A DNA stretch of 7,682 nt from Candidatus Uhrbacteria bacterium (GTDB lineage: Bacteria; Patescibacteriota; Patescibacteriia; UBA9934; GWF2-40-263): positions 1 through 7,682 of the forward strand of contig JABITQ010000041.1 in assembly GCA_018700535.1 (NCBI GenBank), read 5' to 3'. Positions 1 to 6,536 of the stretch are shown one piece after another (positions within the stretch are counted from its first letter, which is position 1; every line of letters starts with the position of its first letter). The notes under the pieces were generated by a model. It saw only the letters and a program-made list of their open reading frames with translations, did no database searches and had not been told where the DNA came from. The translations under genes were made by a program, and so were the position numbers.

Positions 1-1
1 G

Positions 2-28
2 AGGGTGGAATTATTTAATCGCTTATGA
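2..28 (+). CDS. C-terminal tail of an upstream gene, probably MreB (partial)
   Basis: Only the last eight codons are inside the window. In the frame starting at base 2 they read RVELFNRL followed by TGA at 26-28. That stop shares an ATGA with the mreC start at 25, the same 4-bp overlap seen at the mreC/mreD junction. MreB proteins commonly end in a short helix of this hydrophobic/charged kind, and mreB is the usual gene before mreC, so MreB is the natural guess. The tail is too short to prove identity. A competing frame (from base 1, EGGII then TAA at 16-18) cannot be excluded. If MreB, it is the actin-like cytoskeletal filament that organises the elongasome encoded downstream. Confidence 0.4.
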   Translation, partial: RVELFNRL

Positions 29-825
29 GAAAACGCCCATTGCGTTTTTCAAGAACTGCTTCGAGAATGATCATCCCAATACTCATTCTTGGGGCGGTTT
101 TCTTTTTGTTGTTTTCAAAATCTGTAAGAGGCATTGAGTTGTTACAGAGGCCATTTGCCGCAGCGGGGTCGTCTATCTCATCCTGGGTGTTTTGGTCTAA
201 GTCTGCATCGATCATTTCAAGTACAGATTTAGAGGAGCTCTATGCAAGTAGAGATTCACTCGCTGTAGACCAGGTGAAATACCATGAGCTTTTGGATCGA
301 AATTTACAGCTAGAAGCATTACTTTCGTACACAGAGCGCTCTGCATCAACCAGTGTGACCGCTTCGATCATTAGTCGATCCTTGGAAGCATCACATCGAT
401 TTATTATTGATGTGGGGTCTGCGAGTGGGATAGCTATTGGTCAGGCAGTTGTTGTTGGAGATGGAATTTTAATCGGGAAAGTAAGTAGTGTTTCTGAATT
501 CACTTCAACAGTTACAGCATTGCCGCACAAAGAGTCTGCGGTCGCATCATCAATCTTTAATGAGACGAGGACCATTGGAATTGTTGAGGGAGGTAAGGGG
601 AACTTGCTCACCATGTCGTTTATTCCTGACAGTGAGCGTCTTAAACAAAACGACTTGGTTGTGACCTCGGGGCTTGAAGACGGGATACCTAGTGGTTTGA
701 TTGTAGGGATCATCAATGCCGTTATCACAAACGATCACTCTCCGTTTCAACAGGCTATTGTTGAACCGATGACCGACTCACGAAGGCAGCATGTTGTTCT
801 TGTTGTAATTCCGGAAACGTTATGA
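25..825 (+). CDS. mreC: Rod shape-determining protein MreC
   Basis: This 266-residue protein is the periplasmic/extracytoplasmic scaffold that links MreB, MreD and PBP2 and activates the elongation synthase. It has the family layout: a short basic N-terminus (MRKRPLRFSR), one membrane anchor at about residues 15-31, a helical coiled-coil stretch at about 66-102, then the two-barrel MreC core. Diagnostic core segments are VGDGILIGKVSSVS (144-157) and LVVTSGLEDGIPSGL (201-215), the family's usual VTSG-x-x-x-x-x-P-x-GL signature. Length is near the usual 260-300. The ATG at 25 is chosen because it gives the basic start before the anchor and forms an ATGA overlap with the preceding stop. No well-spaced Shine-Dalgarno is visible (GAGGGTGG at 1-8 is about 16 nt away), so translational coupling is likely. 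It ends in TGA inside the mreD start. Confidence 0.93.
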   Translation: MRKRPLRFSRTASRMIIPILILGAVFFLLFSKSVRGIELLQRPFAAAGSSISSWVFWSKSASIISSTDLEELYASRDSLAVDQVKYHELLDRNLQLEALLSYTERSASTSVTASIISRSLEASHRFIIDVGSASGIAIGQAVVVGDGILIGKVSSVSEFTSTVTALPHKESAVASSIFNETRTIGIVEGGKGNLLTMSFIPDSERLKQNDLVVTSGLEDGIPSGLIVGIINAVITNDHSPFQQAIVEPMTDSRRQHVVLVVIPETL

Positions 826-1322
826 TACGGCTTATTGGATTACTACTAACGTTCGCTGCAATCTTTGTTGTTGAGACGAGTTTGTTTACGAGTTTGCCGC
901 ATCCAATCTCAACAACTCCGTTTGTGATCGTGATTGCGATCTATCTTTTGCAGGCACGTGGGATCCGTGCGGCTGTGCTAATTATTCCACTCCATGGAAT
1001 TCTTTTGGACGGCCTCGATTTGTTCCTAATCCCACTTGAGACTATTTCGTATTCAATAGGTGCGCTGGTGGCTTTTGGTGCATCGCATTCGTTGTTCTCT
1101 AACCGATCGTTCTACGGAGTGACTGGTGTTACATTGTCGACACTTGGTTCGCTTGGGGTGATCGAGCTTTTGATTTACGTAAACATGGTCACATTTGGGA
1201 CTGTTGATCTTTCGCTAGAAACGTTCCTGAGTATCTCTCTTTGGAGAGCATTCACAGGTGTTGGGGTCCTCTTTGTAATCTACTCAACAGTTCGTACAGT
1301 TAGGAGAATAATGAGACCGTAA
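822..1322 (+). CDS. mreD: Rod shape-determining membrane protein MreD
   Basis: MreD is an integral membrane partner of MreC in the elongasome. The 166 residues match the normal size (about 160-175) and are almost entirely hydrophobic, with roughly six membrane segments: about 3-20, 31-47, 50-68, 73-91, 100-122 and 133-157. The segment HGILLDGLDLFLIP (58-71), glycine- and aspartate-containing inside a membrane helix, resembles the G-L-L-x-D signature of the family. It ends in a basic tail (VRTVRRIMRP), as expected for a cytoplasmic C-terminus. Sequence conservation in MreD is low, so the call rests on topology, length and position directly between mreC (4-bp ATGA overlap at 822-825) and the PBP2 gene (4 nt downstream). 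Confidence 0.88.
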   Translation: MIRLIGLLLTFAAIFVVETSLFTSLPHPISTTPFVIVIAIYLLQARGIRAAVLIIPLHGILLDGLDLFLIPLETISYSIGALVAFGASHSLFSNRSFYGVTGVTLSTLGSLGVIELLIYVNMVTFGTVDLSLETFLSISLWRAFTGVGVLFVIYSTVRTVRRIMRP

Positions 1323-1326
1323 TTTT

Positions 1327-3273
1327 GTGAAATTTTTTAAGAAAACAAACAAATCTCGCGTGTTCGTGCTCCAAGACGATGGACGACATGGAGCAGTACA
1401 TGAGCAGGGAGCAGCTTTTCAGAATGATTGCTTGGACATGTTTTCGCCATCAACTGGAAAAACGCGCTACATGCGAACAACAATCTCACGCACTCGGCTG
1501 CGTATCTTTTCGATCGTTCTCGCTTCTTTTGTTTTGTTGTTTTTGAGCAAGGCTGCACATTTGCAAATCATTCAAGGCGATCACTATTTCGGTCTCGCAC
1601 AAAATAATAGAGAATACACATCACTTCTCGTTCCAGCGCGCGGAACTATTTTTGATCGATGGGGAAGGGAACTCGCAACGAACGAACCTACGTTCACTAT
1701 GACAATGCGTATCGCAGATCTTCCTGAAGACAACGATGCACGCACAGATCAGATTGCACACGTAGCCAGTATTGCAGGTTTGCAACCTACGGATATTGAT
1801 TTGTCGATCTCAAAATACTCAAACTACTCTTACGACTACGTACCTGTTAAAGAGCATGTTAACTACGAGACAGCAATGCGCCTTGCGATTGAACTTTCTG
1901 GCATTCCTGCGTTTGATCTAACCAACAACACCAAGCGCGTCTACTCTTCGTCTGCGCCATCGTTGGCGCATGTCATGGGGTACACGGGTTTGGTAAGCGC
2001 AAATGACTTGGATACATTAGACGATTCGTATCGAGCGATTGATGAGATTGGAAAGTTGGGTGTCGAGCGAGAAGGTGAATCGTTGCTGCGTGGTTTGCCT
2101 GGTTCGGTTGTGTATGAGGTTGATGCGCGTGGAAACCAACAGACAATCGTTTCTAAAACAGATCCAGTGGCAGGTGCAGACATTTCACTTGGTATTGATT
2201 TAGAGTTTCAAAAATATATCGAGAATGCGCTTCAGAACACGTTAGACCGTGTTGGTGCTACTCGTGGCTCAGTTGTTGCAATAGACCCTCTTACAGGCGC
2301 TGTGCGAGCACTGGTGAGCCTTCCAACCTACGACTCAAACCTATTTATCGGCGGTATTGGAAGTGAACAATATTCAAACCTTCTTGAGGACGAGGATAAT
2401 CCATTGTTCCCGAGAGCTATCGCTGGAGAGTTTCCGTCTGGATCAACATTCAAACCTTTCATTGCTTATGCAGCGATGGTCGAAGGGATCGTTTCCGAGC
2501 ATACCTCGTTTCTATCTACTGGAGGAATCGGCATTAGTCAGTGGTACTTTCCGGATTGGAAGGCTGGTGGGCACGGAATAACAGATGTGCGAAAAGCAAT
2601 CTCTGAATCTGTTAACACTTATTTCTACATTGTTGGAGGAGGATTCGATTCTGTTGTTGGCTTGGGTGTCTCGCGAATTAATAAGAACGCTAAGCTGTTC
2701 GGATTTGGAACCCCTACAGGAATCGACATCCCCGGAGAGAATGACGGCTTTCTTCCGACAAAAGAATGGAAAAAGGAAGCAAAGGGTGAGCGTTGGTATG
2801 TGGGTGATACGTATCATCTTGCGATCGGGCAAGGAGACTTTTTGACGACACCTCTTCAGATGGCTGTGGCAACAAGTGTGATTGCAAATGGTGGAAACTT
2901 GTTTGAGCCTTATGTGATCGAGTCAGTAGATGGTTATGGAAACGTAGACTTTTCAAAAGGAAAAATGACCCCCATCGAAGGTCTTGATACTTACGCTATG
3001 GAAGTTGTCCGTCAAAGTATGCGACAAACAATTACGACAGGCTCTGCACGATCACTTTCATCACTTACAGAGGCGGTGGCCGGAAAAACAGGAACGGCCC
3101 AAGCTCCAGGAGACAGGCCGTACCATTCTTGGTTTACCGGGTTTGGTCCATACAATGAACCCAACCTGACATTAACCGTTTTAGTTGAAGAGGGAGGTGA
3201 GAGTAACGAGGCGGCTGTACCGCTCGCAAGACAAATTTACGATTGGTGGTTTCGTTACGGACAGGGAGTCTAG
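1327..3273 (+). CDS. mrdA: Penicillin-binding protein 2, elongasome D,D-transpeptidase
   Basis: This is a class B PBP that cross-links peptidoglycan during lateral wall growth with MreBCD and RodA. From the N-terminus of 648 residues: a polar cytoplasmic tail (1-55), a membrane anchor at about 57-76, a pedestal/dimerisation domain with RGTIFDRWG (105-113) and GKLGVEREGE (242-251), then the transpeptidase domain. All three penicillin-binding motifs are present: SxxK as STFK (Ser373 nucleophile, Lys376), SxN as SVN (428-430) and KTGT (587-590). YHLAIGQGDFLTTPLQ (496-511) is also typical. The start is GTG at 1327, 4 nt after mreD. AGGAG at 1302-1306 is too far for a good ribosome site, so coupling is likely. 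In-frame ATGs at 1438 and 1468 would shorten the tail, but Parcubacterial PBP2s often carry a similar extension, so GTG is preferred. The stop codon touches that of the opposite ZIP gene. Confidence 0.94.
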   Translation: MKFFKKTNKSRVFVLQDDGRHGAVHEQGAAFQNDCLDMFSPSTGKTRYMRTTISRTRLRIFSIVLASFVLLFLSKAAHLQIIQGDHYFGLAQNNREYTSLLVPARGTIFDRWGRELATNEPTFTMTMRIADLPEDNDARTDQIAHVASIAGLQPTDIDLSISKYSNYSYDYVPVKEHVNYETAMRLAIELSGIPAFDLTNNTKRVYSSSAPSLAHVMGYTGLVSANDLDTLDDSYRAIDEIGKLGVEREGESLLRGLPGSVVYEVDARGNQQTIVSKTDPVAGADISLGIDLEFQKYIENALQNTLDRVGATRGSVVAIDPLTGAVRALVSLPTYDSNLFIGGIGSEQYSNLLEDEDNPLFPRAIAGEFPSGSTFKPFIAYAAMVEGIVSEHTSFLSTGGIGISQWYFPDWKAGGHGITDVRKAISESVNTYFYIVGGGFDSVVGLGVSRINKNAKLFGFGTPTGIDIPGENDGFLPTKEWKKEAKGERWYVGDTYHLAIGQGDFLTTPLQMAVATSVIANGGNLFEPYVIESVDGYGNVDFSKGKMTPIEGLDTYAMEVVRQSMRQTITTGSARSLSSLTEAVAGKTGTAQAPGDRPYHSWFTGFGPYNEPNLTLTVLVEEGGESNEAAVPLARQIYDWWFRYGQGV

Positions 3274-4032
3274 CTACTCCATCATTGCTGTGAAGATCAT
3301 CAAGCTAAGACCAATCATGAACACCAAAAACTGTAGGAGTCCTTTTTTGTAGTTATCTTCGTGCTTAAGTTCTGGTAAAAGGTCAGCAGCTGCGATGTAT
3401 AGAAATGACCCAGCAGCAAACGGAATGAGAACAGGGACAAGAAGTTCGTTTGATTCGACAATGGCATACCCTACAGCTCCACCAAGGATTACTGTTGTCG
3501 ATGCTAAAAAGTTGTGAAGCATTGCTTTGTTCTTGCTCCAGCCTGCATGTACCAGTGCTGCATAATCACCAATCTCCTGAGGGACTTCATGAAGAGCGAT
3601 TGCAATGGTTGTTGCAATACCCAACTCAGTGTTTACAAGAAATGCTGTTGCAATAATGATTCCATCAATAAAGTTATGCACACTGTCACCACCCAAGATA
3701 AGATGACCGTAAGGTTTTTTTGAAACCGAGCAACTTGTCGTGTTGTGACAATGGTGCCAATGAAGAACTTGCTCAAACAAATAAGACAAGACAAACGCTC
3801 CGGTAAAAATCAGGAGCATGGTGAGCATGCTCATCGAAGTTGTCTCTGTTAGCTCGATGGCTTCTGGCAACAAGTGAAAGAAGGTGTTCCCGAACATGGC
3901 ACCGGCTGAAAGCGCAACGAGAAGGAGGAGTCCTTTTTGCAGCTGCATGTTCGATGACCAGATAATAAAAATCCCTCCAAGAGAAAGTAAGGCGATTAAT
4001 CCAGTTGCAATCAAAATTGATACGAGGGTCAT
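3274..4032 (-). CDS. ZIP family divalent metal transporter, LIV-1 type
   Basis: Probable importer of Zn(II) or another divalent metal (Fe, Mn) across the cytoplasmic membrane. Using ATG at 4032 it has 252 residues, with about eight membrane segments. The two metal-site helices carry HNFIDG (about 119-124) and HEVPQEIGDYAAL (about 148-160). The latter is the LIV-1 signature HEXPHEXGD with the second His replaced by Gln, as often seen in prokaryotes. FFHLLPE (about 51-57) is another ZIP hallmark. A His-rich loop, HWHHCHN (about 91-97), lies between the third and fourth membrane segments, a typical place for metal sensing or capture. A GTG at 4071 would add 13 residues, but the ATG start gives the normal hydrophobic N-terminus. 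No Shine-Dalgarno is seen, and a candidate promoter sits just upstream. It is convergent with the PBP2 gene and divergent from greA. The metal specificity cannot be read from sequence. Confidence 0.9.
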   Translation of the reverse strand: MTLVSILIATGLIALLSLGGIFIIWSSNMQLQKGLLLLVALSAGAMFGNTFFHLLPEAIELTETTSMSMLTMLLIFTGAFVLSYLFEQVLHWHHCHNTTSCSVSKKPYGHLILGGDSVHNFIDGIIIATAFLVNTELGIATTIAIALHEVPQEIGDYAALVHAGWSKNKAMLHNFLASTTVILGGAVGYAIVESNELLVPVLIPFAAGSFLYIAAADLLPELKHEDNYKKGLLQFLVFMIGLSLMIFTAMME

Positions 4033-4040
4033 AGGTAAAT

Positions 4041-4068
4041 ATAGTAAGCAATAACATTCCCAGGTTAA
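4041..4068 (-). promoter_or_regulatory. Candidate promoter of the ZIP gene
   Basis: On the minus strand a -35-like TTAACC (4063-4068) is followed after 16 bp by a -10-like TACTAT (4041-4046). Each matches four of six consensus bases. Transcription would begin near 4034, giving an almost leaderless mRNA from the ATG at 4032, which fits the lack of a Shine-Dalgarno there. The match is modest and the call is tentative. Confidence 0.27.
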
Positions 4069-4104
4069 CACAGTTTTCTTCTTTTTCGTACAATGTGTGT
4101 TGAC
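4064..4104. repeat. Inverted repeat TGTGTTRAC in the divergent promoter region
   Basis: GTTAACACA at 4064-4072 and TGTGTTGAC at 4096-4104 are inverted copies of one 9-mer differing at one base, separated by 23 bp. Each copy overlaps the putative -35 region of one of the two divergent genes (ZIP on the left, greA on the right). The right copy is also part of a local palindrome, TGTGT-TG-ACACA (4096-4107). Such an arrangement could be an operator for a dimeric regulator, possibly metal-responsive given the ZIP gene, but short repeats like this can arise by chance and no known box is matched. Confidence 0.3.
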
Positions 4105-4128
4105 ACAAGCTGGTTCTCGTCGTAGTGT
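4100..4128 (+). promoter_or_regulatory. Candidate promoter of greA
   Basis: A perfect -35 hexamer TTGACA (4100-4105) is followed after the optimal 17 bp by TAGTGT (4123-4128), a weak -10 that keeps the key T1, A2 and T6 positions. The start of transcription would be near 4135, about 13 nt before the ATG at 4148. This placement argues against the in-frame GTG (4097) and TTG (4100) as greA starts, because they would lie upstream of the transcript. Confidence 0.42.
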
Positions 4129-4147
4129 TCATGAATCAAAAAAATCT

Positions 4148-4603
4148 ATGCCAGTATACTTATCACAAAATGCAATCGACGAACTTAAGGTCGAGCTCGT
4201 AAAACGAACAAAGGTTACACGCGTCGCGATCACTGCACAGATTGGTGCCGCGATCGAGCTTGGGGACCTTTCAGAAAACTTTGAGTACCATGATGCCAAA
4301 GAACGTCAGGGTCTTAATGAAGCGCGCGTTTCTCAAATCGAAGCGATGCTTGTCGATGCTGTCATTGTTGAGACCGCTGTTGGTGCAGAGGAGATCACAC
4401 TCGGAGTTAACTTTACTGTAATGATCAACGACACTGAGAAGTCGTTTTCAATCGTTGGTTCTTCAGAGGCAGATCCAATGAGCGGGAAGATTAGTAACGA
4501 GTCTCCAACCGGTCAGGCATTTCTTGGCAAGAAGGTTGATGAGGTTGTTGAAATCACCGTTCCGTCTGGTGTAATGGTCTACACGATCATTGCAATCGCA
4601 TAG
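4148..4603 (+). CDS. greA: Transcription elongation factor GreA
   Basis: GreA enters the RNA polymerase secondary channel and stimulates cleavage of backtracked RNA, rescuing stalled complexes. With the ATG at 4148 the protein has 151 residues, close to the usual 150-160. The N-terminal half is a helical coiled-coil hairpin whose tip carries GDLSENFEYHDAKE (39-52); Asp40 and Glu43 correspond to the acidic pair that positions the catalytic metal. The C-terminal half is the FKBP-like globular domain, recognisable from SPTGQAFLGKKVDEVVEI (about 118-135) and the ending VPSGVMVYTIIAIA. The upstream in-frame GTG and TTG at 4097 and 4100 would add 17 residues atypical of GreA and lie inside the promoter -35, so they are rejected. 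No Shine-Dalgarno is visible. It is divergent from the ZIP gene and lies 68 nt before lysS, which has its own promoter. Confidence 0.92.
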   Translation: MPVYLSQNAIDELKVELVKRTKVTRVAITAQIGAAIELGDLSENFEYHDAKERQGLNEARVSQIEAMLVDAVIVETAVGAEEITLGVNFTVMINDTEKSFSIVGSSEADPMSGKISNESPTGQAFLGKKVDEVVEITVPSGVMVYTIIAIA

Positions 4604-4605
4604 CT

Positions 4606-4635
4606 TTGACAGATAACCATGAATCACATTAAAAT
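4606..4635 (+). promoter_or_regulatory. Strong sigma-70-like promoter of the lysS operon
   Basis: A perfect -35 TTGACA (4606-4611) is separated by 18 bp from TAAAAT (4630-4635), a five-of-six match to TATAAT. The -35 starts two bases after the greA stop codon. Transcription would start near 4642, leaving a leader of about 30 nt, U-rich and without a Shine-Dalgarno, before the lysS ATG at 4672. This is the best promoter match in the noncoding DNA of the window and probably drives lysS through alr. Confidence 0.55.
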
Positions 4636-4671
4636 GCGGCTTATTGACCGTATTTTTTGTTTCCCAATATT

Positions 4672-6156
4672 ATGACTCAAGAAGAACAAGACCGATTAGC
4701 AAGACTGGAAAAAGCCCGTGAAATGGGCGTAAACCCGTACCCAAGCAAGGGTGAGCGTACGCACATGACTAAGGAGTTTTTGAGCGATTTCGAGTTGAAC
4801 GAAACTTCTGGCAAAAGCATCACAGTTAATGGCCGTATCCGTTTGCTTCGAAAGCATGGTGGCTTAACGTTTGTGCAGCTTCAGGATGAAAGCGGAATGC
4901 TTCAGCTTGTTGTTCGTAAAGATGAGTTGGGTGAAGAGCTGTACGAACAGTTTCACACGCTTGTTGATGTCGGAGATTTTTTTGAAGCGACAGGTACAGC
5001 TTTTCTGACCAGAAAAGAGCATCAGTCACTACTTACATTGTCTTACCGCCTGCTCGCAAAAACCATTCTTCCACTTCCAGAAAAGTGGCATGGGATAACT
5101 GATATTGAGATGCGTCTGCGAAAACGCTACCTCGACTTGATCATGAACGAAGACGTGCGTGAACGCATGTACAAGCGATCAAAGATTATTACATCGATCC
5201 GCGATCTTCTTGATGGAAAAGATTTTACAGAAGTAGAAACACCGACCCTTCAACCTGTTTACGGTGGAGGATTTGCTCGACCGTTCACTACACACCATAA
5301 CGCGCTTGATGCAGATTTTTATCTTCGCATTTCTGACGAAATGTACTTGAAGCGACTGCTCGTTGGAGGAATGGAGAAAGTGTACGAGATCACAAAAGTG
5401 TTCCGCAACGAGGGGATTGATACGAGTCACAACCCAGAGTTCACCATGTTTGAGGCGCAGGTAGCGTATGAAAACTTTGAATATGGAATGGATTTGTTTG
5501 AAGAGATTTTTGAGAACGCATCGTTGCGTGCAAATGGCAGCACACAGATTGAGCATGAGGAGGTGACAATCGAAATTGCACGTCCTTGGAAACGCATTCG
5601 TCTAATCGATTCTGTCGAAGAACTTGGCGGACTTCCGGCGTCTACTTGGGATGATTTAGAATCTGCAAAGGCAGCACTGAGCGAGAAGCTTACAGACAAA
5701 GCGCGCAAGGAACTTGATCGCATCAAAAGCACAGGTGAGCTCATGGCGTTTGCGTTTGAAGAGATTGTTGAAGACAAACTGATTCAACCAACCTTGGTTT
5801 ACGATTACCCAGTAGAAGTTTCTCCACTTGCAAAACGTTCTGTTGACGACCCTCGTTTCACCGAGCGCTTTGAAGCGTTTGCATTAGGGTCAGAAATTGG
5901 AAACAACTATTCAGAGCTGAACGACCCAGTAGACCTCGAGCAGCGCTTCATGCAGGAGAAAGACAAAGAAGCTGCTGGTTTTGACGAAGCACATCAGACA
6001 GACCATGCATATTTAGAGGCGATCAAGCACGGAATGCCTCCTGCTTGTGGGTTGGGTATCGGAGTAGACCGAATGGTCATGCTACTTACTGGAGCCAAAA
6101 ATATTAAAGAAGTCATTTTGTTCCCAACACTTCGACCCGAAAACAGAGACGAATAA
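4672..6156 (+). CDS. lysS: Lysyl-tRNA synthetase, class II
   Basis: LysRS charges tRNA-Lys with lysine using ATP in the cytoplasm. The 494-residue length is standard for the class II enzyme. An N-terminal OB-fold for anticodon binding spans about residues 50-132 (ITVNGRIRLLRKHGGLTFVQ at its start). The catalytic core follows, with motif 1 around FTEVETPTLQP (about 185-195), motif 2 as FRNEGIDTSHNPEFTMFE (about 244-261) and motif 3 in GLGIGVDRMVMLLTGA (about 460-475), followed by IKEVILFPTLRPE. GSEIGNNYSELNDP (about 406-419) is the LysRS-type segment that distinguishes it from AspRS and AsnRS. The start is ATG 4672; an in-frame TTG at 4657 would add five residues and is less likely. The next gene begins 2 nt after the stop, so lysS heads an operon. 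Nothing in the sequence suggests loss of activity. Confidence 0.96.
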   Translation: MTQEEQDRLARLEKAREMGVNPYPSKGERTHMTKEFLSDFELNETSGKSITVNGRIRLLRKHGGLTFVQLQDESGMLQLVVRKDELGEELYEQFHTLVDVGDFFEATGTAFLTRKEHQSLLTLSYRLLAKTILPLPEKWHGITDIEMRLRKRYLDLIMNEDVRERMYKRSKIITSIRDLLDGKDFTEVETPTLQPVYGGGFARPFTTHHNALDADFYLRISDEMYLKRLLVGGMEKVYEITKVFRNEGIDTSHNPEFTMFEAQVAYENFEYGMDLFEEIFENASLRANGSTQIEHEEVTIEIARPWKRIRLIDSVEELGGLPASTWDDLESAKAALSEKLTDKARKELDRIKSTGELMAFAFEEIVEDKLIQPTLVYDYPVEVSPLAKRSVDDPRFTERFEAFALGSEIGNNYSELNDPVDLEQRFMQEKDKEAAGFDEAHQTDHAYLEAIKHGMPPACGLGIGVDRMVMLLTGAKNIKEVILFPTLRPENRDE

Positions 6157-6158
6157 GT

Positions 6159-6536
6159 ATGGCTGAACCTAAACGTGTTCTCGTATTTGGAACCTTCGAT
6201 GGATTGCACAAAGGGCATGAGTTCTTTTTGCGCTCTGCAAAGTCACGAGGATCACATCTAAGCGTAGGTGTGGCCCAAGATGAACACGTGGTCACACTGA
6301 AGGACAAAAAGCCTCTCAAGCCACTTTTTAGACGCATCGAGGCTGTAGAGAATCTTTCTTATGTCGACGAGGTGCATGCGTGCGACGAGGAGCTGGGATC
6401 GTTCAATATCATCGAATCGGCAAAACCAGATTTGATCATTCTCGGCCATGACCAACATGAGCTCGAAAAAGTATTGATCAAGTGGATGAGTGAGCAAGAT
6501 CACTACGTTCCGATGCTGAAGATTAAGAAGCTATGA
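6159..6536 (+). CDS. Small HxGH nucleotidyltransferase, RibL/TagD-like (FAD synthase or cytidylyltransferase family)
   Basis: A 125-residue single-domain nucleotidylyltransferase of the cytidylyltransferase-like Rossmann fold. VFGTFDGLHKGHEFF (9-23) contains the HxGH nucleotide-binding signature (His17, His20). GVAQDEHV (37-44), the lysine-rich KDKKPLKPLFRR (48-59) and YVDEV (68-72) follow in the order seen in this family, and DLIILGHDQ (91-99) matches the LG-x-DQ segment of archaeal-type FAD synthase RibL better than TagD. The protein ends soon afterwards, and no ISTT-like C-terminal motif of TagD is visible, so the substrate is uncertain: FMN adenylylation, glycerol-3-phosphate cytidylylation or another phosphate-containing acceptor are all possible. 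It begins 2 nt after lysS and its TGA stop forms an ATGA overlap with the Nudix gene, implying coupled expression. The family is firm; the specific function is not. Confidence 0.82.
   Translation: MAEPKRVLVFGTFDGLHKGHEFFLRSAKSRGSHLSVGVAQDEHVVTLKDKKPLKPLFRRIEAVENLSYVDEVHACDEELGSFNIIESAKPDLIILGHDQHELEKVLIKWMSEQDHYVPMLKIKKL

Noticed and set aside
1..18. Alternative upstream tail EGGII ending in TAA at 16-18
   Set aside because: Possible, but the other frame ends in an ATGA overlap with mreC, as mreC does with mreD, and its RVELFNRL tail looks more like a MreB C-terminus. Neither is proven.
2512..2832. Antisense open frame within the PBP2 gene
   Set aside because: It lies wholly opposite strongly conserved transpeptidase codons and the protein shows no recognisable domain; it is a shadow of the real gene.
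3325..3349. CAAAAA...TTTTTG stem followed by T's downstream of the PBP2 gene, as a terminator
   Set aside because: The stem is only A/T pairs plus one C-G with a 13-nt loop and is explained by Lys and Phe codons of the ZIP gene; it lacks the GC-rich stem of an intrinsic terminator.
4033..4071. Longer ZIP protein from GTG at 4071
   Set aside because: It adds 13 residues (MLTWECYCLLYLP) that are not typical of the family; ATG 4032 gives a normal N-terminus and fits the candidate promoter.
3773..4132. Open frame on the minus strand overlapping the ZIP start and the intergenic region
   Set aside because: It is out of frame with the clearly recognisable ZIP protein, and its product has no membrane pattern or family motif.
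4097..4147. Longer GreA from GTG 4097 or TTG 4100
   Set aside because: The extra 17 residues do not resemble GreA, and these codons overlap the TTGACA -35 element, so they would not be in the transcript from that promoter.
4657..4671. LysRS start at TTG 4657
   Set aside because: It adds only five residues, uses a rare start codon and has no ribosome site; ATG 4672 is the simpler start.
5179..5556. Antisense open frame of 125 codons within lysS
   Set aside because: It is opposite the LysRS catalytic core, Cys-rich and low in plausibility, with no promoter or partner gene.
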